A stretch of 64,000 bases of DNA from Parietichytrium sp. I65-24A (GCA_012862575.1 BLSF01000001.1:868001-932000), one strand, 5' to 3'; positions 1 to 10,746 are shown, numbered from the stretch's first letter. Notes: a model not told the origin generated them from the letters alone. Made by a program: numbers and translations.

Positions 1-1432
1 GCCCTCACAAAGTCTGCTGCTGGTAGCTTGTGTACAAATAAGGCGAGGTAAGAACCAACCAAACGTTGGAGGGTTGGATGAGAACTCATTCGGGGAGTTG
101 CCAGGCAATACGTGTTGGCCAATGTTGGCCACCGTTCCTTCACCACTCCCCTTTCCTTTTCCCGTAATGAGCTGAGCGAAAGTTCAAGTTGTTCTTGTCG
201 CCACTTGCTAGGAGAGAGAGAAAGAAAGAAAGAAAAAAAAAGCTCTACAAGCTCTACAGCGCAAGAGCATAAGAACATCTCCCCATAACTTCCCACGATG
301 CAAATGGAAAAGTGCAACCCGCAAAACTCTTCCTTACTGGCAGTTTTCAAGGGCGGCGAGCTTGTGTTTCGAGCCTGTCTTTAGGCCGTATGAAAATTAA
401 ATCGAGCGGCCAAAATATTTTCGTTTGACGTCGTTTGACGACCGGACAAACCGCCGATGTAGAATTGACTTGGAAACACACCATCATCGTTTCCATCCTT
501 CTTCCACTTGTCCACAAAACGAGATCTTTAAACTCGTTTGACGACAAGATCTTGTCCACACTTCCCTTTTCCGAATGCTGTTGGTTCTTTGCAAATGAGA
601 ATATCTAAAACTCGTTTCACGACGACACCAGACCTTTTCGGTTCCCTCACGGAGTTTTGGATCTCTACCGTTTCTGAAATCTCAGAACTGAGAAGATTTC
701 TTGGCAGTGAATTGAAAAATTTTGGAGTTCAAAAAAGTCTTTGTGCAATCCAAATCTTTCCAAAAAGAGAGATAAAAAAGTCCTAAACTACAGCGTTTTC
801 TCGGACGTTTTCAAGCATATTGCGTCGCAGCTCCTGCCAACGTCGTCGTTGCTTTGGACCAACTTTCTTTCGGCGACCTATGCAGCTTTGCAAAGATGTC
901 TCTGTCTGCACTTCGTGCGTGCAAACTCTTCGAAATTCAAACCAAGTAGACCCGGCACGGTCGCACTGACGTGTGAGTTCATGATCTATCCACTCTCCCG
1001 AGACTCCCGAGGACCTCCCAACCCCAATTCAATCCCCAGACTGATATCACTCGACGAACAACGAACTCCTTCGCGAGCCGTTGACGCCTAGCCGCCTTAG
1101 GATCTTCTTACCACTCCCTACCACCCTCCCTAGCCACTCTGTACCTCGTGGGGCGTCGTTACTAATCGTGCATTACTCGATGAATTATTGGCCGAGTGAC
1201 TCCAGCCAAACCAAACCATAACGAGCAGAATGCGCGAAAAGCGCAGCGCTCTCACGGCAATCACCCGCCCGCTGTCGTACGTCACGTGCCGTGTGCCGTG
1301 TGGTACATTGCACGCGCAAGTAGATTTCGTGGTGGCCGCGAGGTCATAGAGCGAGAGGGTTTGGGCATTTGGCAGAGTTTGCAGAGTTTGCAGAGTTGGC
1401 AGCTGGGAGGCTGGGTTTTCAGGTTCGGGAAG
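1..1432. other. Intergenic region upstream of SPEF2
   Basis: No gene is supported here. A polypurine run (GAGA/GAAA) lies at 208-240. Four near-identical copies of the 10-mer CGTTTGACGA lie at about 422, 432, 535 and 613. A pyrimidine-rich CCACC-type tract lies at 1111-1140. A 9-bp tandem repeat (unit GCAGAGTTT, three copies) at about 1373-1401 ends some 30 bases before the SPEF2 ATG. Short open frames here lack recognisable protein content. Confidence 0.6.
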
Positions 1433-4400
1433 ATGTCGGCGCTGATGATTCGATGGCTCGGCGCCATGGGTTTCCAGGTCAACTCGCTGGAGGAGAACTG
1501 CGCGGATGGCACGTTGTTCGCGAGGATATTGGTCAGCAAGGGGGCGTGTACGAAGACTGAGGTTTCGCAGCTCCGGCAAGACGCGAGTAATGTGCAAGAC
1601 AGAGCAGACAATTTTGACAAGCTTGAGGAGCCATTGCGCAGAATTGGAATGACTTTTGATACTCGCCTGTTGTCCAAAGTTATTCTCGAAGAACCCGGCG
1701 CAGCCGCCAAGTTTTTGTTTGATCTGAAATGCCAACTTGAGCCTCGAACTGTACCGGAATCGCTCCGGAACCGCAAAAACTCGAGCAACTCAAAGGACGG
1801 AGGCTTTCTGCAGGAAATACAAAAGCCAGAACGCAAGCCCGCTCCAGATCCTCGACTAGAGAAAGCGGTGCAAGGCACTCTTACCAATAAAGAGGTCGCA
1901 GTTGCTATTCATTTGGCCAAGTTTGGAAAGGAGCGGATCGAGAGAGAAAGAGAGATTTTCCGCCTTGAGGCACGAGAAGAGGAACAGTTTCGACTCGCAG
2001 TCGATGAAACACGACTTGCAAAGATCGCCCGCCTTCGCGAAAATCGTGAATTTCTGACCGCTTGGATTGAAAAGGGCAAAGCTTCTTGGGAGGCAAATCA
2101 AGCAGTGAAAAGAAACCGGCATCAGAAGGAGCTAGAGTTTGAGCTAACCTGTCTCGCCACGGAAGAGGCCAAAGTAGCGAAACGAGACCACGATCACCGT
2201 CAGCAGGTGGAGGATGGCACGGCTCAATTCGAGCGCAACCTTAAGCGTCTGGGTTTGGATGAAGACGAAGAACCCCATGGCAGTATCGAGGAGACAAATG
2301 TCATCATCGTTCCCCAGCCGACTGGAATAGATGACCGATTAGCTCGGAAGCAAGTGCAACTGGAAAAAGTAGAATCTTTCATCAAGAATGGCAAATCTGA
2401 AGATGACCTTTTGATCCAGCGAATTAGAAATCAGCGATTGGAAAACTTTGAAGGGAAGAAAAGTCGCGAGCAGCGTAGGCGTAAAATAGCTGTGGATCAG
2501 GCGCAAATGCAGCACCGAGCGGAGGAGAAGGCAAAGAACGAGACTCTTTTGCAAAAATTACTGGCGGAGGCCGCCGCTGACCGAGACATCGCTCGCGTTG
2601 ATCGACGGAAAAGGTATAGAGCGCAAAGGCGGACTGCAATGGGGCAGCTATTCGCCGAGACCGCAATTTTGGCGAGGGAAAAGGGCTTTCGGAGCGCAGT
2701 TCTTGCCGATCACCAAAGGTTTAAGGAGATCGAGGACAAGTCTGTCGAAGCCTCTGCTAAGGAGGAGCAAGAAAGTCCAGATGAAAAATTAGCTGCAAAG
2801 TCTTCAAAACACCTTGAGCTCGTTGAAGATACAGTAGGGAGAATCGTAGCGCTGGCACTTGAGGTGGTGGAACGAAGGGTTGGAGATCTTGACAGTCCAT
2901 CACTTGAGTACGCAAAGCTAACACCAAAGGACTGGCGCGAACTCAAGGTCGAATTCGTCAAAGGGTCAATTGAACCAATGTTTGCGCTTCAGGATCCACG
3001 AGAGATTGCCCCCCCTCCAGGATTTATGGATGCAAAGCCTGATGCATATCCGTACAAAGATGGTGCAATTCACTGGGTGTCCGAAATGCAACAGAGCGCC
3101 GCAAATACTGCAAATTTCCATTACCGAATGAAAGCGTCGCCCCTCGCGACTGTGGTCAGCACGCTTGAGACCCTATCAAAATATTTGGCCGACGGAGCGG
3201 AGCCTCCGGAGTTTCCCAGGAACGAGTTTCCACTCGGCGGTCTCGTTTTATTCGGTGACAACGCTCGAATGATCCAGCTGCTGAGTGTCGTCATTTCATA
3301 CCGATTTCAGACAAAGTTTTATACGAAAGATCGCTATACCGAAGAGGCACTAAAGTGGAAGGAGGCCATGGAATCCGACGAGAGTGTTGAAACACCTCCC
3401 AAAAAGGAGGACGTTAAGAAGAAGGGAGCCGAGAAGATCGAAATCACCGGAATAAGTCGCGAAGAACTCTTGACACGCTTAGCTAGTAGGTTGGTCACTG
3501 AAGGCGACCAGCATTCTTTGTCGCTGGAGGATGGGTCCATGGATTTGGTGAAGATTGCGGCTATGGATATTCGAGCCGATTCGCCCAAAGGTTTTGTGGT
3601 GGCAGGCATCATCACCTGCAAAGAGCAAGCCATGGCTATGGAGTATCTGTTGGCCAGCGATGGGGAGATGACCTTCGAGCAATACGCTAAAGCGGATGGT
3701 TTAAAGAATGCTGAAATGCTCGCCGAGCAACGTTTAAATTCATTCCTATGCCTTGCGATGATGGTTACCGCGGGAGGAGAAAAGACCTCTTCCTTCTCCA
3801 GCATGGACGAATGGGCACGCATTCGCTGCAAATCTTTATGGGAGTGCTGCTCTGAGACGGCTTCAGATGAACAATGCGATAGTTTCGGAAAGAATATTCG
3901 AGCTCTGTTGCAAGCTGCGGAGAGCGTGTTAAATTCGTGGGCTCAACCTCAATCTGACTTGCCGAGCAACGCCGACACCGAGGACACTGTAAAAGATGGT
4001 GACTTTCCCGATCTAGAAGAGAATCAAGATGCTGCGGACTTGCCTGTGGAAACTTCACCGGAGTCGGATGAAAGCCGCGGCGATGACCAGCAACCTCCGA
4101 ATTCCAACATTGCTTTATTAATGTTGCGACAACACTTTGAGGCGAAGGCGCTTCCAGGTGGCGTTGGCAGTGAATTAAACAGCATCGAAATATGCAATCT
4201 CTACGATCGCTTTGGGGCAGCGATGGGTAGGTACGAGAGGCGTGCTCAGGCTGCTGCACACGCACTTCTCGCAGAGAAAGCGAATGCCAATGCGGAGCAC
4301 ACCAAAATCGTGGATTACGGTGTCGGGTTGATTCGTGGTACGCAGCCTCCTGCAGATGTTCTGGCGCTCTCAGAAGCGAAGGAGAATATCATTTCTGCGT

Positions 4401-5194
4401 GGAGTAAACTCATGATGCAGTCGTGCTTGCAGTCCTTTCAGCAGCTCGATGATTGCGTTGAGCGCCTTGGCGAAGAGCTGTGGTCCGCCTCGTACGAATA
4501 CAGCAAACTTGCAAAGGGTGTCTTGAGGCAGTGGTCGTCCGAGGACCTTCATCACGCATGGATCAAGAACACGGCTAGGGCATACTCAGCTTTGTTGGAT
4601 ATTGAGCATGATCATTATTTGGAGCTCCGGGAGCTGCTCAAAGACTACAGTACCTTGATTGAAGGCAACGAAGACGAGGCCGTTGAAATCGGTGTCGAAA
4701 GCGAAACTGTCAGCACCTCGAGCTCAACGAAGGAGGGAGCCGTCGAATTGACCAAATTTGACGAAAGTGTTCTGGAGGAGCTCTCAGAAAATTTGTGCGA
4801 GCTCTCTGGCAAAGTCAAGGGAGCCTTGCGATCAGTCATGCTTCGCCAAGAACGAGGAGAAACCGCAACTCCGGGAAACAAGGTACCTGCTCAAAAAATG
4901 GCTATCATATGGCTGAATTTGGACTTCAAAACGAAGATTGAAAAAATTGCCCGTGAAGCCGCATCCGCAACGAAGGAATACGAGAAGAAAATTGAGACAG
5001 CTTTTACCGCTCTGGACGAATGTGTCAAGCAAAAAGTTTCCGATGAGGACGCAAACACACGAAGTATGGTTGCTGCACTGCGAGTCAGAGCCCGTGAGAC
5101 CGGGCCAAGCTACGACACCTCCATTCGTCCAGAGCAGTACATGAGTGGCGAGGACGGTCTAGATGCGGTACTTCGCAAGCACTATTTAAGATAA
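1433..5194 (+). CDS. SPEF2: SPEF2/CPC1-like ciliary central-pair protein
   Basis: This is a 1253-residue protein. Residues 1-104 form a CH-like domain of the SPEF/CLAMP type. Residues 150-470 are a very charged coiled coil rich in E, K and R. Residues 597-740 resemble the adenylate-kinase-like domain of SPEF2: a GGLVLFG strand stands where the P-loop should be, and KGFVVAGI near 718 corresponds to the GFxLDGFPRT element of adenylate kinases. The P-loop glycine/lysine pattern is missing, so nucleotide binding is doubtful. The C-terminal half is helical. SPEF2 family members (CPC1 in Chlamydomonas) are part of the C1b projection of the axonemal central pair. The frame stays open upstream of 1433, but the ATG at 1433 directly precedes the CH domain, so I chose it. 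The gene has no intron. Confidence 0.85.
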   Translation: MSALMIRWLGAMGFQVNSLEENCADGTLFARILVSKGACTKTEVSQLRQDASNVQDRADNFDKLEEPLRRIGMTFDTRLLSKVILEEPGAAAKFLFDLKCQLEPRTVPESLRNRKNSSNSKDGGFLQEIQKPERKPAPDPRLEKAVQGTLTNKEVAVAIHLAKFGKERIEREREIFRLEAREEEQFRLAVDETRLAKIARLRENREFLTAWIEKGKASWEANQAVKRNRHQKELEFELTCLATEEAKVAKRDHDHRQQVEDGTAQFERNLKRLGLDEDEEPHGSIEETNVIIVPQPTGIDDRLARKQVQLEKVESFIKNGKSEDDLLIQRIRNQRLENFEGKKSREQRRRKIAVDQAQMQHRAEEKAKNETLLQKLLAEAAADRDIARVDRRKRYRAQRRTAMGQLFAETAILAREKGFRSAVLADHQRFKEIEDKSVEASAKEEQESPDEKLAAKSSKHLELVEDTVGRIVALALEVVERRVGDLDSPSLEYAKLTPKDWRELKVEFVKGSIEPMFALQDPREIAPPPGFMDAKPDAYPYKDGAIHWVSEMQQSAANTANFHYRMKASPLATVVSTLETLSKYLADGAEPPEFPRNEFPLGGLVLFGDNARMIQLLSVVISYRFQTKFYTKDRYTEEALKWKEAMESDESVETPPKKEDVKKKGAEKIEITGISREELLTRLASRLVTEGDQHSLSLEDGSMDLVKIAAMDIRADSPKGFVVAGIITCKEQAMAMEYLLASDGEMTFEQYAKADGLKNAEMLAEQRLNSFLCLAMMVTAGGEKTSSFSSMDEWARIRCKSLWECCSETASDEQCDSFGKNIRALLQAAESVLNSWAQPQSDLPSNADTEDTVKDGDFPDLEENQDAADLPVETSPESDESRGDDQQPPNSNIALLMLRQHFEAKALPGGVGSELNSIEICNLYDRFGAAMGRYERRAQAAAHALLAEKANANAEHTKIVDYGVGLIRGTQPPADVLALSEAKENIISAWSKLMMQSCLQSFQQLDDCVERLGEELWSASYEYSKLAKGVLRQWSSEDLHHAWIKNTARAYSALLDIEHDHYLELRELLKDYSTLIEGNEDEAVEIGVESETVSTSSSTKEGAVELTKFDESVLEELSENLCELSGKVKGALRSVMLRQERGETATPGNKVPAQKMAIIWLNLDFKTKIEKIAREAASATKEYEKKIETAFTALDECVKQKVSDEDANTRSMVAALRVRARETGPSYDTSIRPEQYMSGEDGLDAVLRKHYLR

Positions 5195-5413
5195 AGTCCA
5201 ACTTTCTATTGAGTAAGGTGTTGTGCAAGTTTCGTTTAGGATTGTGTTCTTTTATTCTTCTATTTGCCTCGTGTTGATCTAAGCGTGGCCCGAACTCTTG
5301 GCCATGGGTGCATCTGCTTTCATTTACAGTTGGTGAGCGTTCGCTGTGCGAAGCAAGCTATTTGTCAAATTTTAAACAAGCGGATAGAGAATGCTGCCAG
5401 ATAAGTAGGCCAA

Positions 5414-8400
5414 TTAGCCCCCAGCTTTCTTTTTCCAAGTATCCCTCTCCTCTTTCAGCTGCTTTATATCCAGCTGCGCCTTTGCGAGAGCCTTCTTCAT
5501 GTAGGATTTATAATTATTGAGCTCTTCTTCAGCAACGGTGCAACGGGTTAACAGATCGGCATAAGATTTGGTTCCGTTCTGCGCGACAGGCTCCACGGCT
5601 GCAGCACTTTGCTTTCGCGCATAAAGCTCCCGCAACTTTGAATTTTCATCGCGCAAACGCTTGATCTCGTCGTCATTTGCTCGCGAAGAAGGAAAAGGGT
5701 TGGCGGAAGACTTGGCCTGCTCAAGTTGGTTGCGTAGCAATTGCGCTTGCATCTCGAGTTCACGATTTCTACTCTCGAGCTCCGTGACCTTCGAGGAAAG
5801 CCCTTCTCCGCTTGCGGACGTACGAGACGCTGCACCAGATGCTTGAAGCTCCTCAATTTTTTTCATTAAGGAATCCTGGACTTGCTGCATTTGTTTCGCA
5901 GTCTCCGCATCTACACCTCCACCACCGCCTGATCCTCCTCTTCTTTGTGCAAGAGCCTGGTTCTCTTCCTCCAAATTAGCTTTCTGTCTCTCCATCATTT
6001 TGAGTTCCGCTTGCAGCTCTCCAAGACGCACTTCGCTTTCTCGAGCTGCGCGCTTGTTCATGGTTGCCATGCGAAGGTTTTTCTCCTGAGATTCCTGAAG
6101 TTCACTTGTCAGACGGTTGACTGACTCACGCAAGGCTGCGGTCTCGCTTCGCAATTGCTCCTCTAGCTGCGAAGAGTCGACTCGAAGATGTTGATCGTCT
6201 TGCGCGCCTTGCGTGCCTCCGATCAAATCTGGGTCGACCCCTAGATCCTCGAGATGATTCTTGCACTGCGAATATTTGGAGTATAAAGTCTTGTTCTTCT
6301 CCACAATCTTGAGATTGGCTTGTTGTAGCGCTTTTAAGCGTTTCTCCAAGTCACCCTCTCGGGATTTAAAGGTCTGGACAAGTTCTTTCTGTAAAATGTC
6401 GCGGTCTTTGTCAGCTGGGTCGGAACTATCAACGTCGCCATCATCACCACCGCCCGTGCTGCTGAGCATCTCCAGCAGTTTTGTTCGGTAGCCTTCTGTC
6501 AGGCTATTGATTTTTTCGTTCAGCTGCATGTTCTCAGCTGTCTTGGCGGTGATTTCTTCCGATTTCTCGCTAATACGTTCTTCAAGCTCGCGAACACGTC
6601 GTGCGGAAGCCTTGAACGAAGCCTTGGCCTCCTTGAGCTCTTTCTGAAGCGACTCTTGCTGAATTTCGGAATGCTTCATCTCCGCCTCGAGTTTGTTTCT
6701 GAGCTGAGAAATCTCCCCGTCTCTATCTCGGTGAAGATCAGCATTGTTTTTCTCTAATTCCAGTCTCTTTGTCTCAAATTCGACTTGAGTGCGCTGCAAC
6801 TCAAGCTGTATCTTTAGCTTCTCGGAGTGTAAGGACTCGGAGCGCTTCCGCTCGGTTGCAAGGGCCTCCTCCAAATCGAATTTGTCCTTGAAAACCTGCG
6901 AGTGCTTCTCGTCCAAATCTTTCCGCTCTTGCAATAAACTGACACGCTCCTTACGGAGTTCCTCGGCTTCCTGGGACAAGGCATTCTTTTGATTTACAAG
7001 ATTTAAAAGCTCCACCCCAAGCTCCTCGTTCTTGTTTAGCTCAACCTTGAACTGGCCTTCCATGCGGGTAAAGCTTTCTTTCAGCGTGATAAGATCGTTG
7101 CGATATTCTTCAGACTTTGACTTGGCGTCTTCAAGCTCGACCTTGAGCTCAACCGCAGCCTTGCTTTGCCCTTCCTCCTTCATCTCGTACTGCAGAACTT
7201 CGTTTTCAGCGGAGAGTAGCTTGGTGACGAGCTCATATTTTTCTGCTTCGGCTCGCTCCACAATTTTGTTGTTCTCGATGCGCAAATCAAGCAGCGCTTT
7301 AGAAATTTTTAGCTTTTCCTCCTCCCCTTTAATAGCGGCCGATTGCATGTGAGTCTTCTGCTCGACCAACTGATTGTACTTTTCGCGAAACTCGACGAGC
7401 TTGTTGTAAATTTTCTCTTTCTCTTCCTTCATTCGCAGCTTCTCAAGGTTGTCCTTTACCACCCTTCCCTCAAGCTCGTTGAGTTTCAGTGAGAGCTCTT
7501 GAATATCTTCTTGTTGGCTCACCTTGTTATTGTTAAAACTCTGATGCGAGCTCCTTGTAGCTGGGACGGAAGCAGTTAGCACGCTCACCTCGTCCCGCAA
7601 TCTGTTAATTTGAAGGCGATAATAGCGTACGAGACCTTGGACGCGGTCATCGTTTACAGTTGGAAAGGTCATGCCCTTGCGGAGGCAGTTGGCAAGCTGC
7701 GCAGTGGCGTCAGTCAACTCGCCATCCCCTTGGCGAAGGCAAGCAATGCAGAGCGAAATCGCATTTCCAGCCAGCGTGTCCTCCAGCAGCTGGGTTAGCT
7801 TTGAGTCAGAATACGACGCGTAATCATGCTCGTTCCGAGCATATGCCTCTCCCACAGACTGCAGAGCAAGGATAGACTTGCTTAACGTTGGGCCTTCACG
7901 TGCCCTCACCGTAGACTTGTCCTCCGAAAGCTTTTCGGTTCCGGCTGCCTCGACGAACACTAATTTGGATTTGATCTGGACAGATGGTGAAGCAGCAGAG
8001 GGTTTGCTCTGCTGATGAATGTCGACCTGCCACATTGTGTTTGTGTGCCGGCTCGCAGGACCGAAGTCGGACATCGATGTTGTGCGCGCGTTGAAAGCGT
8101 CAACTAAAGCATCGAGCACATCGTCAACGGATTTGTACGGCCCCTTCACCGTGCACTTTGACACCACATGGCCATCTGAGAGATCATGCACTACCCGCAA
8201 GTCCCGATTTTCGGCATTAAAAAGGTCCTGTATGATTTCGTCATATATCTCATAAGCGCGCACCTTGACGTGGAAGCTGTGCCCAGGCTGATTCCGCTTG
8301 CCCTTGCTTCCTTTCTGGAGGACCTGAAAGAGGTCTTGCATCATCAGAGGTAACAGCTTGTTTGCAAACTCAGCTTTCTCGCTCGCGCAAGATCCGAGAA

Positions 8401-8674
8401 GGACCACAGAAACAGACACGCCTTCACACAGTGCCTTCACTAGCGGGCGGAGCGACCTGTCCATCAGGTCCATGTGCGCTGCGCCTTCATTGTACACAAA
8501 GTCAAAGTCATAATCCCCACTATCTGCCACCGACACTTTGTTCGTGGAATACCTCAGGTCCTTCTTCTTCGCGTCCCCAATCTTGGCCACCACCGAAATT
8601 GGGACACCAGCCAGCGAGCTCTCCGAGCGGGCCCCGGCCGGGGACGAGCCCGGATGGATTTTGTTCTTTGCCAT
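5414..8674 (-). CDS. Kinesin-like motor protein of CCDC78 type, degenerate P-loop
   Basis: This 1086-residue protein has a divergent kinesin motor domain (about 22-385) followed by coiled coil to the end. The motor is recognisable from YEIYDEIIQDL, from SKSILALQSVGEA and from YSDSKLTQLLEDTLAGN (the DSKLTRLL block). The nucleotide site is degraded: GSCASEK at 94-100 replaces GQTGSGK, and VEAAGTEK replaces DLAGSER. The coiled coil contains a KISKALLDLRIENNK block and a later segment resembling those of animal CCDC78, a deuterosome/centriole protein. I therefore infer a pseudo-motor with a basal body or ciliary role. The ATG at 8674 has a good GGCCATGG context; upstream in-frame codons lie in a region with several GTGAGT donor-like sequences. 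It is convergent with SPEF2, 219 bases apart. Confidence 0.75.
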   Translation of the reverse strand: MAKNKIHPGSSPAGARSESSLAGVPISVVAKIGDAKKKDLRYSTNKVSVADSGDYDFDFVYNEGAAHMDLMDRSLRPLVKALCEGVSVSVVLLGSCASEKAEFANKLLPLMMQDLFQVLQKGSKGKRNQPGHSFHVKVRAYEIYDEIIQDLFNAENRDLRVVHDLSDGHVVSKCTVKGPYKSVDDVLDALVDAFNARTTSMSDFGPASRHTNTMWQVDIHQQSKPSAASPSVQIKSKLVFVEAAGTEKLSEDKSTVRAREGPTLSKSILALQSVGEAYARNEHDYASYSDSKLTQLLEDTLAGNAISLCIACLRQGDGELTDATAQLANCLRKGMTFPTVNDDRVQGLVRYYRLQINRLRDEVSVLTASVPATRSSHQSFNNNKVSQQEDIQELSLKLNELEGRVVKDNLEKLRMKEEKEKIYNKLVEFREKYNQLVEQKTHMQSAAIKGEEEKLKISKALLDLRIENNKIVERAEAEKYELVTKLLSAENEVLQYEMKEEGQSKAAVELKVELEDAKSKSEEYRNDLITLKESFTRMEGQFKVELNKNEELGVELLNLVNQKNALSQEAEELRKERVSLLQERKDLDEKHSQVFKDKFDLEEALATERKRSESLHSEKLKIQLELQRTQVEFETKRLELEKNNADLHRDRDGEISQLRNKLEAEMKHSEIQQESLQKELKEAKASFKASARRVRELEERISEKSEEITAKTAENMQLNEKINSLTEGYRTKLLEMLSSTGGGDDGDVDSSDPADKDRDILQKELVQTFKSREGDLEKRLKALQQANLKIVEKNKTLYSKYSQCKNHLEDLGVDPDLIGGTQGAQDDQHLRVDSSQLEEQLRSETAALRESVNRLTSELQESQEKNLRMATMNKRAARESEVRLGELQAELKMMERQKANLEEENQALAQRRGGSGGGGGVDAETAKQMQQVQDSLMKKIEELQASGAASRTSASGEGLSSKVTELESRNRELEMQAQLLRNQLEQAKSSANPFPSSRANDDEIKRLRDENSKLRELYARKQSAAAVEPVAQNGTKSYADLLTRCTVAEEELNNYKSYMKKALAKAQLDIKQLKEERDTWKKKAGG

Positions 8675-9090
8675 GGCCCAACTCACCCCTCGCGCGAGGG
8701 AACGAGCCCTTCCCGGCGCACTCACCAATCTACGTGGCCTACACTGTTGATATCCTGATGCTCAAAGTGATCGCTATTATCAGTACTCACCAATTGCGCG
8801 TGGTCATGGTCCGCCTCCACCTTTTCAACTATTCTTTCCACAAATACACAATGGCAAGAAAAGAAAAGTGTCCGTTTGTAAATGTTCGCGGCACCGAGCA
8901 TAGTCTTTCGACTAAGTACCGATAGCAATGTTGCTATGTGCTGACCTACTAAGAGTGTAGAAGCGCAGGAGGCACAGAACGTTGAGGAGAGAAGATGGGT
9001 CGCATGTGGAGAAAGAAGGTATAGCAACAACATGTTACACATAGTTCACAAAGTTTGTTCCAGGTCAGAGGAGAAACCGGACTATAATGG
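8675..9090. other. Spacer between kinesin-like and PH-domain genes
   Basis: No convincing gene is seen. On the minus strand, GTGAGT donor-like hexamers occur at 8681-8686, 8720-8725 and 8785-8790, the last two both preceded by ATTG. They may mark a 5' leader intron of the kinesin-like gene, but no acceptor could be assigned. Confidence 0.4.
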
Positions 9091-10746
9091 TCATCGGGAT
9101 CGAATCCGGCTTGGGATGGTGGATATGATTCTCTCGTAGTCAGCGTCTAGGAGGAACTGTGAATACAGGTCCTGCTCGATGCACTTTAGAATCGTTCTGC
9201 TTGCTTCTTCAATGAGAACCAAGCAAGCTTCTCTTGGAACGAAGCGAAGGCTTTCGTCAGTCAGCTCTTTGCGGAGACTCTCCGCTCCTCGGACAACCGA
9301 ATCTATTTGGTCGGCTGAGACGGCCGGAAGGTCACTTTGGCTCTGCTCCGACCCGGTAGTGAAAGACGGCTCGAAAAGAGAAATGTACCTATCACAAATT
9401 TGGATCATCCATTCCTTCCTGGAAAGCATGGCAACAGATCCGCGAAGTGTCAGGCCGGTGGCTGAGGATCCGGACGAAGACGCCACAGAGGTGCCGGATT
9501 GAAAGTACTTCAAGCTCGTTCGCTGCCTTGCGGAGAGCGAGTGGTGCCCCGGATACGCAGCGGAGAGGAGATCTTCGCTAACGGAGAGGTTGGGGTCCGC
9601 AGAATCGGTTGGCATGGAAGCAAAAGCAATTTTGGCGCGTTCAAGATCCAGGTAGTAGGACACAAGCTCGCCGTTGCGCTCTGCTGACGGTCCGAGAGAA
9701 GTTCGCTTTGCGAAGCGGTAGAGGCGATCTGCCCCGGCATGCGTCGAAAGGAGGCCCTCCAAAGACCCGAGTGCACCTTCCACAACAGCCTCGTGACGGT
9801 TGCAGATCGACCGCTGCCCATCCTCGATCATATGCTCGGCAAAGTGCATCTTTTCGTTTTCCAGGGCGAGGGAGATGTTGCTCGAGATGGCCTGTATCCA
9901 TCCCTCACACTCTTCCTCGGTCTTGGCGCGAAACTGCAAGACCTCCTGCGGCGTGTCAATCTCAAAGCAGTGCTTGAGCCCTCCCAAGTCTTTCGGGTTG
10001 ATCGCGCTAACGTGGTTGTGCGTGAGCTTGACGTGCAGAGCGTCCGAGTCGTCTACGTTGGAGATGCAGTGTATCAGCTCTTCGCGTCGAAGCACGCACC
10101 AACGCCGCTGCCACTCGCGCGGGTTTGCCGCGCTCCTCTGGAACAGGAATCCGCTCTTGTCGCCGCGTCCAAGGCTGTTCATAGGCGCAAACTCCACTCG
10201 TTTTCTCTGCTCCCAACCTGTCGCGCGGACATTTCCGGCGTCCTTCCCGCTACTCGCGCCGCCCTCGGCCACCTTCCCGAGCTCCGCCCCCTCAGCGTTG
10301 TGATTCCCCTTTGACACAATCTCCTCCGCGCGTGCCCTAAAATCCACCTCTTCTTCAGGAGTGAGAATGGCAAATGCAATGTGCGCGTTGACCACAAACC
10401 ATCGCTCGTGCGAGCCCGCTGCCAGCTGGCTGTTCCAGCCGCGGGTAGTGGCCTCCTCGACCAGCTTCTCACTGCGCTCCCTCTCCTTGAGCGGTCTGTC
10501 GTCTGGCAGCAGCTGCGCCAGCTCCACGCGCGCGTGCATGCGGTCCAGCATGGGCCCGCCGTCGTGGTCAACTTCGGCCTCGCGCCACACCACAGCCTTG
10601 TACAACGAGTAGAACGCCGCCGCCGACGAGGGTATTCCGCGCCGCCGCGCGATCGCGCTCACCACTTCATCCGCGCGCACGAGAGAGTGCAACGACACCG
10701 ACTGGAACGTACCGTCCGCATTGAACACCTCGATCACTGACGCCAT
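9091..10746 (-). CDS. PH-domain protein with N-terminal ubiquitin-like/RA-like region
   Basis: This is a 551-residue protein. Residues 1-80 look like a ubiquitin-fold or Ras-association module: an N-terminal beta hairpin, then a helix with RADEVVSAIARRRGI. Residues 196-293 are a pleckstrin-homology domain, beginning KSGFLFQRS, continuing REWQRRWCVLR and ending with the conserved helix tryptophan in EECEGWIQAI. The rest is helical and unassigned. The combination suggests a membrane-recruited adaptor that binds phosphoinositides and perhaps a small GTPase; that is inference. The start is the ATG at 10746; 16 further in-frame codons upstream begin with a non-ATG codon. No intron is seen. Confidence 0.7.
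   Translation of the reverse strand: MASVIEVFNADGTFQSVSLHSLVRADEVVSAIARRRGIPSSAAAFYSLYKAVVWREAEVDHDGGPMLDRMHARVELAQLLPDDRPLKERERSEKLVEEATTRGWNSQLAAGSHERWFVVNAHIAFAILTPEEEVDFRARAEEIVSKGNHNAEGAELGKVAEGGASSGKDAGNVRATGWEQRKRVEFAPMNSLGRGDKSGFLFQRSAANPREWQRRWCVLRREELIHCISNVDDSDALHVKLTHNHVSAINPKDLGGLKHCFEIDTPQEVLQFRAKTEEECEGWIQAISSNISLALENEKMHFAEHMIEDGQRSICNRHEAVVEGALGSLEGLLSTHAGADRLYRFAKRTSLGPSAERNGELVSYYLDLERAKIAFASMPTDSADPNLSVSEDLLSAAYPGHHSLSARQRTSLKYFQSGTSVASSSGSSATGLTLRGSVAMLSRKEWMIQICDRYISLFEPSFTTGSEQSQSDLPAVSADQIDSVVRGAESLRKELTDESLRFVPREACLVLIEEASRTILKCIEQDLYSQFLLDADYERIISTIPSRIRSR

Noticed and set aside
9091-9120. A tRNA B-box-like sequence near 9107
   Set aside because: It lies in the end of the PH-domain gene and has no acceptor or anticodon stem around it.
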